NCBI GenBank assembly: GCA_020438525.1
Contig: JAGQUL010000067.1
Coordinates: 1-17,620, forward strand
Direction of reading: 5' to 3'
DNA length: 17,620 nucleotides
Source: Thermoleophilia bacterium
GTDB lineage: Bacteria > Actinomycetota > Thermoleophilia > Gaiellales > SKUG01
Shown: positions 8,126 through 16,400 of the stretch, one piece after another
How the letters are laid out: the number at the start of each line of letters is the position of its first letter
Numbering within the stretch: the stretch's first letter is position 1
Position numbers and translations under genes: made by a program
The notes under the pieces: generated by a model
The model's input: the letters and a program-made list of their open reading frames with translations, nothing else
The model's database searches: none
Told to the model about the DNA's origin: nothing

Positions 8126-10078
8126 ATGAACGAATCTGAGCGCGCTGCCTGGCTCGATGCCGCGTTCAGCGACAGCGAGCGCGACGCGATTCTCGCGCCA
8201 TCACGACTGACGGCAACCGGACACGCCGAATGTGTGCTTCGCCTCGGTCGGGACGGAGCGATGGAGTGGCAGGGAACGCAGGCAGCGCTCGACGAATGGC
8301 AGCATGCAGTAATCGATGCGGCGGCCGTCGCCAATCCGTTCGAAGCATGGTCGATCATGCGCACCGCCGCGTGTTTTCGAGGAATGGTCGACCAGTCAAT
8401 TGCCGGCGCGGATTCGCAGTTACCGATGCCGCGACCCGAGCAACGCGCATTGCGGCGGGCAGCGGCAGCTGGAATCTCCATCGAGTTGTCCGAAGCCCTC
8501 CGTGCGGGCCGGATCGATGATTGGCTCGAACGACCGGTCGGTCAGCTTCGGGTAGCGAGTCGGTATCTTCATGAGTTGTGGCTCGGGCGCCCCGACCTCC
8601 ACGGCCTGTATCCACGAGTTGGGGATCGGGTCGACTCAACGATCAACTTCTTGGCCTGGGTGGCCGAGCACGGGGTTCGCGAAATCGACATTCCTGATCG
8701 ATTTCGACCGACCGACGCCATGCTCGCGTGGCGGCTTCCCCACGCTCCCCCGAAGCGGCATGGCGTTCGGTTGGTTGGGCTTGTGGACGAAGTGCTCGGT
8801 ATCGGAGAAGCGGCACGAAACGTCGCTCGAGCGCTTCGGCACGCTGGCATCGAGACCGATCACTATCTGGATCCAGCCAGCGTCGAGCATGATGTCAACA
8901 TCATCTGCCTGAATGCGGACGAGCTACCGACGTTCATGGCCGATGTCGGTGACGGATTCTCCGCCGACCGTCACACGATCGGGGTCTGGTTCTGGGAGAC
9001 GACGGCACCGCCGAGGAAGTTGGCCGAAGCGACGGCACTCGTCGACGAAATCTGGGTCGCCAGCAAGTTCGTACGCGATGCGCTGACCCCGCACGTCGAC
9101 GGCACGCCCATCCATGTGATGCCACTTGCGGTTGCTGAACCCCGGCCAGGCACCTACGCACGAAGCTACTTCGGCTTGCCCGACGACGCGTTCATCTACG
9201 GGTACATGTTCGATTTCAATTCCACGCTCGAGCGCAAGAACGCCTGCGGGCTCGTCGATGCGTATGTACGCGCTTATCCCGAAGCGCGCACTGACACTGC
9301 GCTGGTCATCAAGTCAATTCAATCGTCACGGCATCCTCACGACCGCGATCGGCTCATGAGCCAGGCGCGCGACCGCCCCGACATCGTGATGATCGATGCG
9401 GAGCTTTCGATCGACGAGCGTGACGCGCTGTTGGCGCACTTCGACTGTTACGTCTCGCTGCACCGTAGCGAAGGCTTTGGTCTCACGATCGCGGAGTCAC
9501 TGCTCGCCGGCGTGCCGACGATCGCCACGGGCTACTCCGCGAACATCGAATTCGCGGATGCAGACGTCTGCTATCTGGTCGACTACGAGATGGTGGCGGT
9601 CCCCGGCGGTCTGAGCCCGTATCCCACCGGAGGGCTGTGGGCAGAACCCGACTTGGAACACGCCGCGCAGTTGATGCTGCACGTTCGCGAGCACGAGTCC
9701 GAGGCGCGCGCAAAAGGCCAAGTGGGCCGCGACCGGATTAGAGCACGCTGCTCGCTCGATTCGGCAGCGAGCTTCATGCGGTCGCGGCTTGAGCGGTTGT
9801 GGAAGGACTATCCATTGGAACCGAGGAAACTTGAGTTACGGACCGCTCGTGACGAGCACGCCGAGATCGAGGACCCGATCGCGGCGGTCGAGCGTTACGT
9901 GCACCACGGACCGAGTGCTGGATGGCTTGTCGGAAGCCGTGGAATTCGACGGGTACTCCGCCGAGTATCGCTGCGCGTAGCACGGCCGCACGCGGATCGC
10001 CAGAAGGAACTCGAAGTCGATATCGCACGATCGCTGCGAAGCCTCCAGCATCAGATCGACGATCTACGACGGAACTAA
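8126..10078 (+). CDS. Glycosyltransferase family 4 protein with long N-terminal extension
   Basis: A 650-residue protein. Residues 1-205 are a mostly helical extension with a segment (about 150-195) resembling linkers found in large polysaccharide glycosyltransferases; its role is unknown. Residues about 210-565 are a GT-B glycosyltransferase. The acceptor half begins VRLVGLVDEVLGIGEAARN, typical of GT4 proteins that open with a GxGExAR loop. FWETT and an Arg-Lys-Asn (in STLERKN, near 370) follow. The donor-binding half has H446-RSEGFGLTIAE-S with Glu449 and Glu457 in the GT4 EX7E arrangement and the usual LAGVPTIAT after it. The remaining 85 residues are charged and end in a probable short helix. 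It is cytoplasmic and probably adds sugars to the glycan exported by the neighbouring Wzm/Wzt pair. The start has no clear ribosome binding site. The next gene begins 26 bases after its TAA. Confidence 0.92.
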   Translation: MNESERAAWLDAAFSDSERDAILAPSRLTATGHAECVLRLGRDGAMEWQGTQAALDEWQHAVIDAAAVANPFEAWSIMRTAACFRGMVDQSIAGADSQLPMPRPEQRALRRAAAAGISIELSEALRAGRIDDWLERPVGQLRVASRYLHELWLGRPDLHGLYPRVGDRVDSTINFLAWVAEHGVREIDIPDRFRPTDAMLAWRLPHAPPKRHGVRLVGLVDEVLGIGEAARNVARALRHAGIETDHYLDPASVEHDVNIICLNADELPTFMADVGDGFSADRHTIGVWFWETTAPPRKLAEATALVDEIWVASKFVRDALTPHVDGTPIHVMPLAVAEPRPGTYARSYFGLPDDAFIYGYMFDFNSTLERKNACGLVDAYVRAYPEARTDTALVIKSIQSSRHPHDRDRLMSQARDRPDIVMIDAELSIDERDALLAHFDCYVSLHRSEGFGLTIAESLLAGVPTIATGYSANIEFADADVCYLVDYEMVAVPGGLSPYPTGGLWAEPDLEHAAQLMLHVREHESEARAKGQVGRDRIRARCSLDSAASFMRSRLERLWKDYPLEPRKLELRTARDEHAEIEDPIAAVERYVHHGPSAGWLVGSRGIRRVLRRVSLRVARPHADRQKELEVDIARSLRSLQHQIDDLRRN

Positions 10079-10089
10079 TCCGACTCGCG

Positions 10090-10095
10090 TACCAT
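10090..10095 (+). promoter_or_regulatory. Possible -10 element (TACCAT) before the tandem transferase genes
   Basis: TACCAT fits the TANNNT pattern of actinobacterial -10 boxes and ends nine bases before the ATG at 10105, close to the spacing of a leaderless promoter. A poor -35 (ACGACG, 18-base spacing) is the best available. Read-through from the GT4 gene is an equally good explanation for expression. Confidence 0.25.
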
Positions 10096-10104
10096 GGACG
10101 ATTC

Positions 10105-11001
10105 ATGCCCCCGCCTGACCTCGCCTGCTCCATCGCCAACCGCGCGATGCTGCCGGAGGTGCGCGTGCTCGCACGCAGCTTCCGTGAACTGCACCCGCAC
10201 GTGCCGTTCGTGGTGCTGCTCGCAGACGCGGTTCCCGACACGGTCGAACAGGAGCCGTTCGAGGTCGTGACGCTCGACCAGGTCGACGTCCCCGAGCAGC
10301 TGCGCTGGAGCGCAGGCGCGCAGCAGCTCAGCTACCTCGCGACTCCGTTCCTGCTGCGATCGCTGCTGGAGCAGGGGGCGGAGCGGGTCGTGTTCTTCAA
10401 GCAGGAGACGCTCGTCTGCTCGAGCGCGCGTCGGATCTTCGACCAGCTGCGCACGAGCCCGGTGTTCCTCGCGCCGCACCTCACGCGACCGCACGCGCAC
10501 GGCGCGGCCGCAGCGGAGGTCGAACGGCTCATCCTGTGCGCCGGCGCCTACAACGTCGGGGTGCTCGGCGTGAGCCGCACCGCGACCGCGCGACGCTTCC
10601 TGGACTGGTGGGCCGAGCGCAGCGCGTTCGACTCCGAGCACGCGATCGAGCGCGGCGTGCACTACGAGCAGCGCTGGCTCACGCTCGCGCCCACGCTGTT
10701 CGCCGACATCCACGTCGACCGGCGACCCGGCACGAACATCGGCCACTGGAGCATCCCCGCGCTCGATGTGACGCGCGACGGGTCGGGCACGCTCTGCGCC
10801 GACGGCGACCCGATCGTGGCGCTGCGCTTCTCCGGCTACGACGGCGATCGCACCGCCCGCTGGTCGCGGTACGCGCCGCGGCTCGACGGGCTCGACCTCG
10901 GCGAGCTCGACGCGATGATCGCCGAGTACGGCAGCCGGCTCGTCACCGAGGGCGACGCCGACCGCTGCCCCGACTACGCATTCGCGGCAGGCATGCCATG
11001 A
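10105..11001 (+). CDS. GT8-like glycosyltransferase homologue lacking metal-binding residues (probable pseudoenzyme)
   Basis: A 298-residue protein that aligns along its whole length with the product of the next gene: the GxYNVGVLGV loop against VFNGGCIAV, FLDWWAER against FLDWFADR, HYEQRWL against HYDQTWL, and FSGYD against FSGFD. Such proteins look like GT-A fold transferases of the GT8 kind, where an Asp-x-Asp and a late His hold the catalytic metal (Asp103, Asp105 and His244 in LgtC). Here the Asp-x-Asp site reads Lys99-Gln100-Glu101 and the His position is Arg241, so metal-dependent transfer seems unlikely. It may be an inactive partner or a metal-independent variant. The ATG at 10105 is chosen because upstream codons lie inside the previous gene and the N-terminus then matches the paralogue. 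The TGA overlaps the next ATG by 4 bases. G/C at third positions is high (26 of the first 30 codons). Confidence 0.8.
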   Translation: MPPPDLACSIANRAMLPEVRVLARSFRELHPHVPFVVLLADAVPDTVEQEPFEVVTLDQVDVPEQLRWSAGAQQLSYLATPFLLRSLLEQGAERVVFFKQETLVCSSARRIFDQLRTSPVFLAPHLTRPHAHGAAAAEVERLILCAGAYNVGVLGVSRTATARRFLDWWAERSAFDSEHAIERGVHYEQRWLTLAPTLFADIHVDRRPGTNIGHWSIPALDVTRDGSGTLCADGDPIVALRFSGYDGDRTARWSRYAPRLDGLDLGELDAMIAEYGSRLVTEGDADRCPDYAFAAGMP

Positions 11002-11927
11002 GCAGTCGCGCCTGCATCTGCACCGTGATCAGCCGCAGCTACCTGCCGTTTGCGCAGGCCTGGCTCGAGTCGATCCGCCGGCACCACCCGGCCGGCGAAC
11101 TCGACGTGCTCGTGAGCGTGGTCGACGGCACGCCGGCCAACGCGCCCGCCGGCAGCATCGGCGTGGACTTCGCGCAGCTGCCGGGCGCCACGCAGATGCT
11201 CGAGGGGTACGGCCGCCAGGCGCTCGTCATCGCGGGCAAGGCACCACTGCTGCAGCACGCGCTCGAGCTCGGCTACGAGCGCGCGGTGTTCCTCGACGTC
11301 GACATGCTCGCGTATGACCGGCTCGACCCGCTGCTCGATCGCGACCTGGCGCAGATCGTGCTCACCCCGCACGTGCTCGCACCGCTCGCCAACGGCGCGT
11401 TCACGACCGGCGACACCGGCCCCGAGTTCGAACGGATCCTGCTGCTGAGCGGCGTGTTCAACGGCGGCTGCATCGCAGTCGGGCCGGGCGCGAGCAGCAG
11501 CGCGTTCCTCGACTGGTTCGCCGACCGGCTGCACACCCACTGCCGCCACGACGTTACGAACGGCCTGCACTACGACCAGACCTGGCTCGACTTCGTGCCC
11601 GGGATGTTCGACAGCGTGCAGATCCTGCGCGACCCCAGCATCAACGTCGCCTACTGGAACGTGCACGAGCGCCCGGTCACGCAGGCGGCCGATGGTAGGT
11701 GGATGGCTGGTGACACGCCCCTGCGCCTGTTCCACTTCAGCGGGTTCGACGCCGACCGACCGACGATCCCCTCGCGCTATCGCGCGGCCATGACCATGCA
11801 CGACATGGCGGGCGCCGCGCCGCTGTTCGCCGACTACGCCTCGCGGCTCGCGGCAGCACACGCCGCGCCGTCCCCCTCGAACCCCGCCACCACGTCCGCG
11901 AGCTCGTCCGGATCCGGCACCAGGTAG
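10998..11927 (+). CDS. GT8-like glycosyltransferase with intact DXD motif
   Basis: A 309-residue protein opening CTVISRSYLPFAQAWLESI, as in GT-A transferases that act on a chain of acceptors. Asp100-Val101-Asp102 in the strand VFLDVDM is the expected metal- and nucleotide-binding DXD. The segment around HYDQTWLDFVPGMF and INVAYWN, then His246 in LFHFSGFD, match the late conserved part of GT8-type enzymes. It is thus probably an active nucleotide-sugar transferase; donor and acceptor are unknown. The ATG overlaps the preceding paralogue's TGA (ATGA), so the two are translationally coupled. The last 31 codons, rich in Ala, Pro, Ser and Thr, lie antisense over the end of the LCP gene and probably form a disordered tail. 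Upstream in-frame codons back to 10536 are inside the preceding gene and are not used. Confidence 0.85.
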   Translation: MSSRACICTVISRSYLPFAQAWLESIRRHHPAGELDVLVSVVDGTPANAPAGSIGVDFAQLPGATQMLEGYGRQALVIAGKAPLLQHALELGYERAVFLDVDMLAYDRLDPLLDRDLAQIVLTPHVLAPLANGAFTTGDTGPEFERILLLSGVFNGGCIAVGPGASSSAFLDWFADRLHTHCRHDVTNGLHYDQTWLDFVPGMFDSVQILRDPSINVAYWNVHERPVTQAADGRWMAGDTPLRLFHFSGFDADRPTIPSRYRAAMTMHDMAGAAPLFADYASRLAAAHAAPSPSNPATTSASSSGSGTR

Positions 11928-12835
11928 AGGCCGTCGCGGCGGGCGGGCCAGGGAAGGTTCGGATCGCCGACGTGCACGGCCTGCAGCTGGCCGGTGAGGC
12001 GGCAGCGGGCGGTCACGCCATGGCGGGCGGCGCGCGCGAGCTGGACCAGCTCGGAGCGGGTCAGGTCGGTGCCGACGCTGCCGAGCAGGTCGTGCGGCAG
12101 CGAGTGCGGGTGCAGCAGCACGTCGAGCGGCGAGAGCGATCCGAGCATCGCGGTGAGCACGAGCTGCTGGCGGCGAGAGCGGTCCTCGTCGGACTCGTCG
12201 GGACTGGCCTCGTTGTGGCGCGCGCGCATGAACGCCTCTGCATGCGCGCCGTCGAGCTCGATCCGGCCCTTCGGAAAGGTCCACGTGCGGCCCTGGATCT
12301 CGCGGGTCTCGAGGCGCGCCGGATTCTCGACCGAGACCGGTCCGACCGCGTCGATCGCGGTGCGCATCGCAGTGAGGCGGATCACCACCACGCGGTGGAT
12401 GTGGATGCCGGTCGTGCGACCGATCGCACGCACCACCGCCGCGGGGCCCTGCTGGTGCTGCAGCGTGGCGGGGCGCTCGCCGCCGTCGTAGGCGTCGAGC
12501 AGCAGGTCGCGCGGGATCGACAGCGTGCGCAGGCCGCTCGTTCCCTGCGCGCGCACGAGCTGGATCCCGTCGCCGGACGAGGAGCGATCCACGCCGATCA
12601 CGAGCACCGTGAGCGCATCGCCCGAGCGATCGCGGGCCACGGCGCGCCGATCGACATCGTCGGGCAGGCGATCCCGCGCTGCGGCCAGTGCCGAGCTCGT
12701 CGACTGCAGCGCCACCAGAGTCGCCGCGACCGGCCACGCGACGAGCAGCAGGACCGCAGCGAGCAGCCACCAGCGCGGGCGGCGCCACCAGCGGCGGCGC
12801 GGTGGGTCGGCGGGTTCGGTGGTCGTCGTCGTCAC
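11834..12835 (-). CDS. LytR-CpsA-Psr (LCP) family protein, probable cell-wall glycopolymer ligase
   Basis: A 333-residue membrane-anchored protein. A basic N-terminus (RRRWWRRPRWW, 13-23) precedes one transmembrane helix (about 23-43), and the rest is extracytoplasmic. LCP features in order are VLVIGVDRS (78-85), a shortened Asp loop (SSGDGIQLVRA, 86-96), SIPRD (106-110), a central GPVSVENP strand, LDGAHAEAFMRARHN (194-208) and DEDRSRRQQLVLTAM (216-230) with the conserved Arg/Gln cluster. LCP enzymes transfer lipid-linked glycopolymers such as teichoic acid, capsule or arabinogalactan to peptidoglycan. Compared with the usual Arg-Ser-Asp-Thr in the Asp loop, this one reads Ser-Gly-Asp-Gly, so it is a divergent member. 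The GTG start at 12835 gives a clean cytoplasmic N-terminus and follows a well-placed -10 box. Its 3' end overlaps the convergent transferase gene by 94 bases. The polymer it may attach could be the product of the adjacent cluster, by context only. Confidence 0.87.
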   Translation of the reverse strand: MTTTTTEPADPPRRRWWRRPRWWLLAAVLLLVAWPVAATLVALQSTSSALAAARDRLPDDVDRRAVARDRSGDALTVLVIGVDRSSSGDGIQLVRAQGTSGLRTLSIPRDLLLDAYDGGERPATLQHQQGPAAVVRAIGRTTGIHIHRVVVIRLTAMRTAIDAVGPVSVENPARLETREIQGRTWTFPKGRIELDGAHAEAFMRARHNEASPDESDEDRSRRQQLVLTAMLGSLSPLDVLLHPHSLPHDLLGSVGTDLTRSELVQLARAARHGVTARCRLTGQLQAVHVGDPNLPWPARRDGLYLVPDPDELADVVAGFEGDGAACAAASREA

Positions 12836-12841
12836 CGACCA

Positions 12842-12847
12842 ATCCTA
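12842..12847 (-). promoter_or_regulatory. -10 element (TAGGAT) of a probable leaderless promoter for the LCP gene
   Basis: Read on the minus strand, TAGGAT fits TANNNT and is followed by exactly six bases and then the GTG at 12835. That spacing puts transcription start at or next to the start codon, the usual layout of leaderless actinobacterial messages, and no Shine-Dalgarno-like sequence is present. The -35 region is weak (CTGCGA at 16-base spacing). Confidence 0.45.
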
Positions 12848-12886
12848 TGCTGGTTAGCTTGTTTCGCAGTCTGCCACGCCTCGGTA

Positions 12887-12915
12887 TTGACACCGATCGA
12901 ACAATCTGGTCGGAT
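12887..12915 (+). promoter_or_regulatory. Probable sigma-A-type promoter of the secreted repeat-protein gene
   Basis: A perfect -35 hexamer TTGACA (12887-12892) is followed after 17 bases by TCGGAT (12910-12915), which keeps the first T and the last AT of a -10 box. Start of transcription would fall near 12922, leaving a leader of about 40 bases that contains a hairpin and a GAGGGGA ribosome binding site (12949-12955) before the ATG at 12962. Confidence 0.45.
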
Positions 12916-12928
12916 CCCGCAGCCGTTG

Positions 12929-12943
12929 CGTTGCCGCGCAACG
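12929..12943 (+). other. Small perfect inverted repeat in the 5' leader
   Basis: CGTTGC, a three-base CGC loop, and GCAACG form a perfect 6-base-pair stem between the predicted promoter and the ribosome binding site of the secreted repeat-protein gene. It could stabilise the leader or tune initiation. It could also be a protein-binding palindrome or chance in GC-rich DNA. Confidence 0.35.
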
Positions 12944-12961
12944 AGAACGAGGGGAATCCGC

Positions 12962-13456
12962 ATGATTCGCGTACGCCGTGTTGCTGCCCTGCTGGCCCTG
13001 ATGGTCGGCGCGACCTGGATCTGCGGCGCCGGCTCGGCGCTTGCCGTGGCCGACCCGACGATCAGCACGTCGCTGCAGGCCACGCTCGGCGCGAGCACCG
13101 ACCGACCGCTCGTGGGATCGTCGTTCACGATCACCGTCACCACGAACGGGCGCGGCACCCCCGACGCCTCCTTCGAGGTGCCGCTGCCGTCGAACCTGCA
13201 GGCCACGGCGGTATCGATCACCGGAACCGGCGGCAGCTGCTCGTTCACCGCGAGCCGCGCTACGTGCAGCGGCATCCAGTTCGACGTGAACACCACGCGT
13301 ACGATGAGCATCACCGTCACCGCGCTGAGCGCGGGGGCGGCGACGGTGCAGTCGTCGGCGTACTCGACCGAAGGTCTCGGCAGCGGCAGCCGGAACTTCC
13401 GGCGCCTCGACCTGCGCGTTCTGGCGGTCACCGAGACCGCGGTGGGCCTCGGGTAA
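12962..13456 (+). CDS. Secreted repeat protein, N-terminal fragment (ends at in-frame TAA)
   Basis: A 164-residue product. It has a typical Sec signal peptide (MIRVRR, a hydrophobic core to about residue 20, then GAGSALA with cleavage likely after ALA at 29). One beta-sandwich module follows, with a Cys-X8-Cys pair encoded at 13238 and 13265. After it begins the first strand of a second module (DLRVLAVTETAVGLG). The TAA at 13454 stops translation there, but the same frame continues without another stop to the right edge. The spacing between the Cys pair of this module and that of the next is the normal repeat length, so this is very probably the front of one interrupted gene. The start is fixed by a good ribosome binding site (GAGGGGA, core 7 bases upstream) and the signal peptide; upstream in-frame codons are antisense to the LCP gene. 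If stable alone it would be a small secreted protein. Confidence 0.75.
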   Translation: MIRVRRVAALLALMVGATWICGAGSALAVADPTISTSLQATLGASTDRPLVGSSFTITVTTNGRGTPDASFEVPLPSNLQATAVSITGTGGSCSFTASRATCSGIQFDVNTTRTMSITVTALSAGAATVQSSAYSTEGLGSGSRNFRRLDLRVLAVTETAVGLG

Positions 13457-16400
13457 ACGCGCATGAGCGCCTCGGGGGCCACGAGCGCGACGGTCACGTC
13501 GACCGTGGAGAACGCGACCAACGCCGCGGCGACCGCGAACGTCACCGGATCGCTGCAGGCCGGATCGACCGGCGCGATCGCGAGCGCCACGATCGGCGGA
13601 TCGGCGTGCACCACCACCGCCACCACGATCGACTGCACCGGCGCGGTGGCTGCCGGGGGCACCTCGAACGTGCTTGTGCAGCTGACGGGCGTGTCGGGCA
13701 ACTACGGCGTGCTCGACCTGCACCTCGCGGCCGTGGGCGCGACCAACGATGCAGACCAGTCGGTCGACCGGTACTCCGACTACATGATCAACAACATCGG
13801 CAGCCACCGCGTCGAGCTCTACGGCGGCTACGGCGGGTCGCTGATCGGACCGGCCGTGACGTACCGCGTCTACTTCGAGAAGCCCAACATCGCGATCCCC
13901 GGGCTCACGCTCACGATCAGCGCGCCGGGCGCACAGCTGAACGTGCCCGCGACCGGCACCTTCAGTGGCTGCAGCGGCGGGGGCACGGCAACGCTCGTGT
14001 GCGACCTCTCCGCCAACACCGACTACTACGCCTACGAGAACCTCACCGCGACCGTCTCCGCGGCGACCACGTCGCTCACCGTCGAGCAGACGATGACCGC
14101 GAGCGGCACGATCTGGGGCAACGACCACGTGAACACAATCCTCGAGCAGCAGCTCGGCGGCGATGCCGGGCTGCGTGCGCTGCTGCGCACCGGGGGCGCG
14201 TTGAAGCTCGACGGTTCCACCACTGCCGACAAGACGATCACGATCGGCGCCTACAACGCCGGTACGAGCGCCGCGACGAACGCGAGCGCATGGGTCGACC
14301 TGCCGACCGGAATCGTGGCAAACACCGGATCGCTGCCGGGCGCGTGCAGCTGGACCGCGCCGCGCGTGACGTGCACCCTCGGCGACGTGCAGCCGTACGA
14401 GTACGGGACGGTGGACGTGCCGCTGCAGGTGGCAGGCTCGCTGATCGGCAACCGCCGCCTCGACGTGTCGATCGACGCGACCGCCGGGCTGGGTGCGACT
14501 GCAGACGACACGCGCCGCGGCACGCTCTACGTCGACAGCCAGGTGGGTGGCGACGACTACATCGCCGCGTCCCTGCAGCTGGCCAACCCGTTCAGCAGCA
14601 GCCCGAGCGGCGGGCTGGTCGACCGCACGCTGCAGGTCGGGGAGCGGACGCTCGTGAACGGCTACTTCTACCGCACCTATCCCGGCACCTACCGGTCGGC
14701 GAGCGAGCCGATGAGCGCCACGTTCGTGCTGCCGCCGACCCTCACGTTCGTGGACGGCGAGATCGACAACGACGGCGCACGCGCATGCAGCGCGGTCGGA
14801 CAGGTCGTGACGTGCGCGGTCGGCGCGCCCAACCACTACTCGAGCCTGCGCGGCTCGACCGAGTACGCGAACTTCGAGCTGCTCGTGCAGGGCGTGAGCG
14901 CCGGCACCGGCACCATCCAGATGATCATCGACGACGCGCGGCTCGCAACCGACGGCGGCGTGGCGTTCGCGTCGCAGTTCGTGGACGTGCGCGCCGCAGG
15001 AGGCGGCGGCGACCTTCGCGTGAAGCGCTCGAGCAGCGAGCTCACGACCGGCGCGTTCACCGACGTGGACGTGCCCTTCGACAACCTCACGGCGGCAGCG
15101 GCGACCGGCGCATCGATCCAGTTCACCATGCCGACGGGCGCGAGCCTGGTCGACGCGCGCCCATCGCAGGGAACGTGCAGCGTCACGTCGGCGTCCGCGA
15201 CGTGCACGCTCGGCGACGTGCCGGCGGGGCATTCCGGCAGCGTCGCGCTGACGATCTCCGCGCCGAGCCAGATGCACGGACGGATGCAGGTCGCGATCAG
15301 CTCGTCGTCGACCGACCCTGTCTCCTCCAACAACAGTGCGGAGTGGACGCTCGACGCGACCACTCCCACCACGGTGCGCGTGTGGAGCTCGGCAAGCGCA
15401 CGAACGACCGTGGGCGCGACGACCACCCTGAAGGTGAACAGTGACTCCGTCGGTCCGCTGTACGCGGGCGACATCACGATCACCTACCAGCTGCCGGCGC
15501 AGGTGACGTGGGTCGGATCGGCGACCGGATCGTGCGGCGCAGTGGTGAACTCGCGCGTGGCGTGCGTGTACACGCCGACCGAGCCGCTGTGGACGTTCGA
15601 GACCGGATCGATCTCCGACACGATCGAGGTGACGGGCGCGGTCGCAGGCACCGGCACGATCGCGATGTGGCCGAGCCAGACTGGTGCCACGCCCGATCCG
15701 TGGCAGTCGTCGGTGGCGACCACGAAGGTGAAGGTCTCGGCGAGCGGCGCGCGCGACCTCGTGGTTGCAGTGGACCCACCGCAGGATCCGATAGCGTTCG
15801 GCGACCGCGACGTGGTGCGCGTGGCGGTGCGAAACCGCTCGAACGTCACCGCGACCAACGCGGTGCTGACCGTGGTGCTGCCGGCGGGGCTGGCGCACAC
15901 CGCAAGTGGCGGCTACAACGACGCGTGCTCCCCGAGCGGTAGCGGACCCACCACGCTCACGTGCACGCTCGGGGACCTGCCCGGCGGCGAGTACGCATCG
16001 GTCGACGTGGTGGTGCAGGCCACGGCGCGCCCGACCGCCCCGGTCACGGCAGCGATCGCGGCCGACGGCGTGGACTCGACGCCCGACGACGACTCCGCAG
16101 CAGGCACCGTGCACGTGCGCAACGTCGCAGCCAGCGGGGCCGACCTGCGCGTCGACGGCACGCCGCGCTGTAGCGCGGTGACGGGTGCGACGTGCATCGC
16201 GCGGATGGTAGTGGTGAACGACGGCTCGAGCGCCACCACCGCAGCAGCGCTGCACGTGGCAGCGCCCACGAACGCAACGATCAGCGAGTGGCGGGTCGCG
16301 GGCGGCAGCTGCTCGCTCACGAGTGGCGCGCTCGACTGCGAGCTCGGCGCGCTGGCGTCGGGTGCGCAGCGCGACGTGCGCATCGCGTACGCGATCACTG

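Noticed and set aside
9922..10104. Upstream extension of the first GT8-like gene
   Set aside because: It lies inside the GT4 gene in another frame, and the N-terminus from 10105 aligns with the paralogue.
10974..12941. 655-codon minus-strand frame
   Set aside because: Shifted-frame shadow of the LCP gene and antisense of the second GT8-like gene, both of which have clear motifs.
11972..12961. Upstream in-frame extension of the secreted protein to 11972
   Set aside because: These codons are antisense to the LCP gene; the signal peptide and ribosome binding site fix the start at 12962.
13457..13470. Treating the ATG at 13463 as a true independent gene start
   Set aside because: There is no ribosome binding site and no signal peptide, and the position falls inside the first strand of a repeat module whose spacing is normal across the stop. 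It is kept only as a nominal start.
12688..15444. 918-codon plus-strand frame
   Set aside because: Arg/His/Asp-rich shifted-frame reading of the repeat protein, beginning inside the LCP gene on the other strand; no recognisable content.
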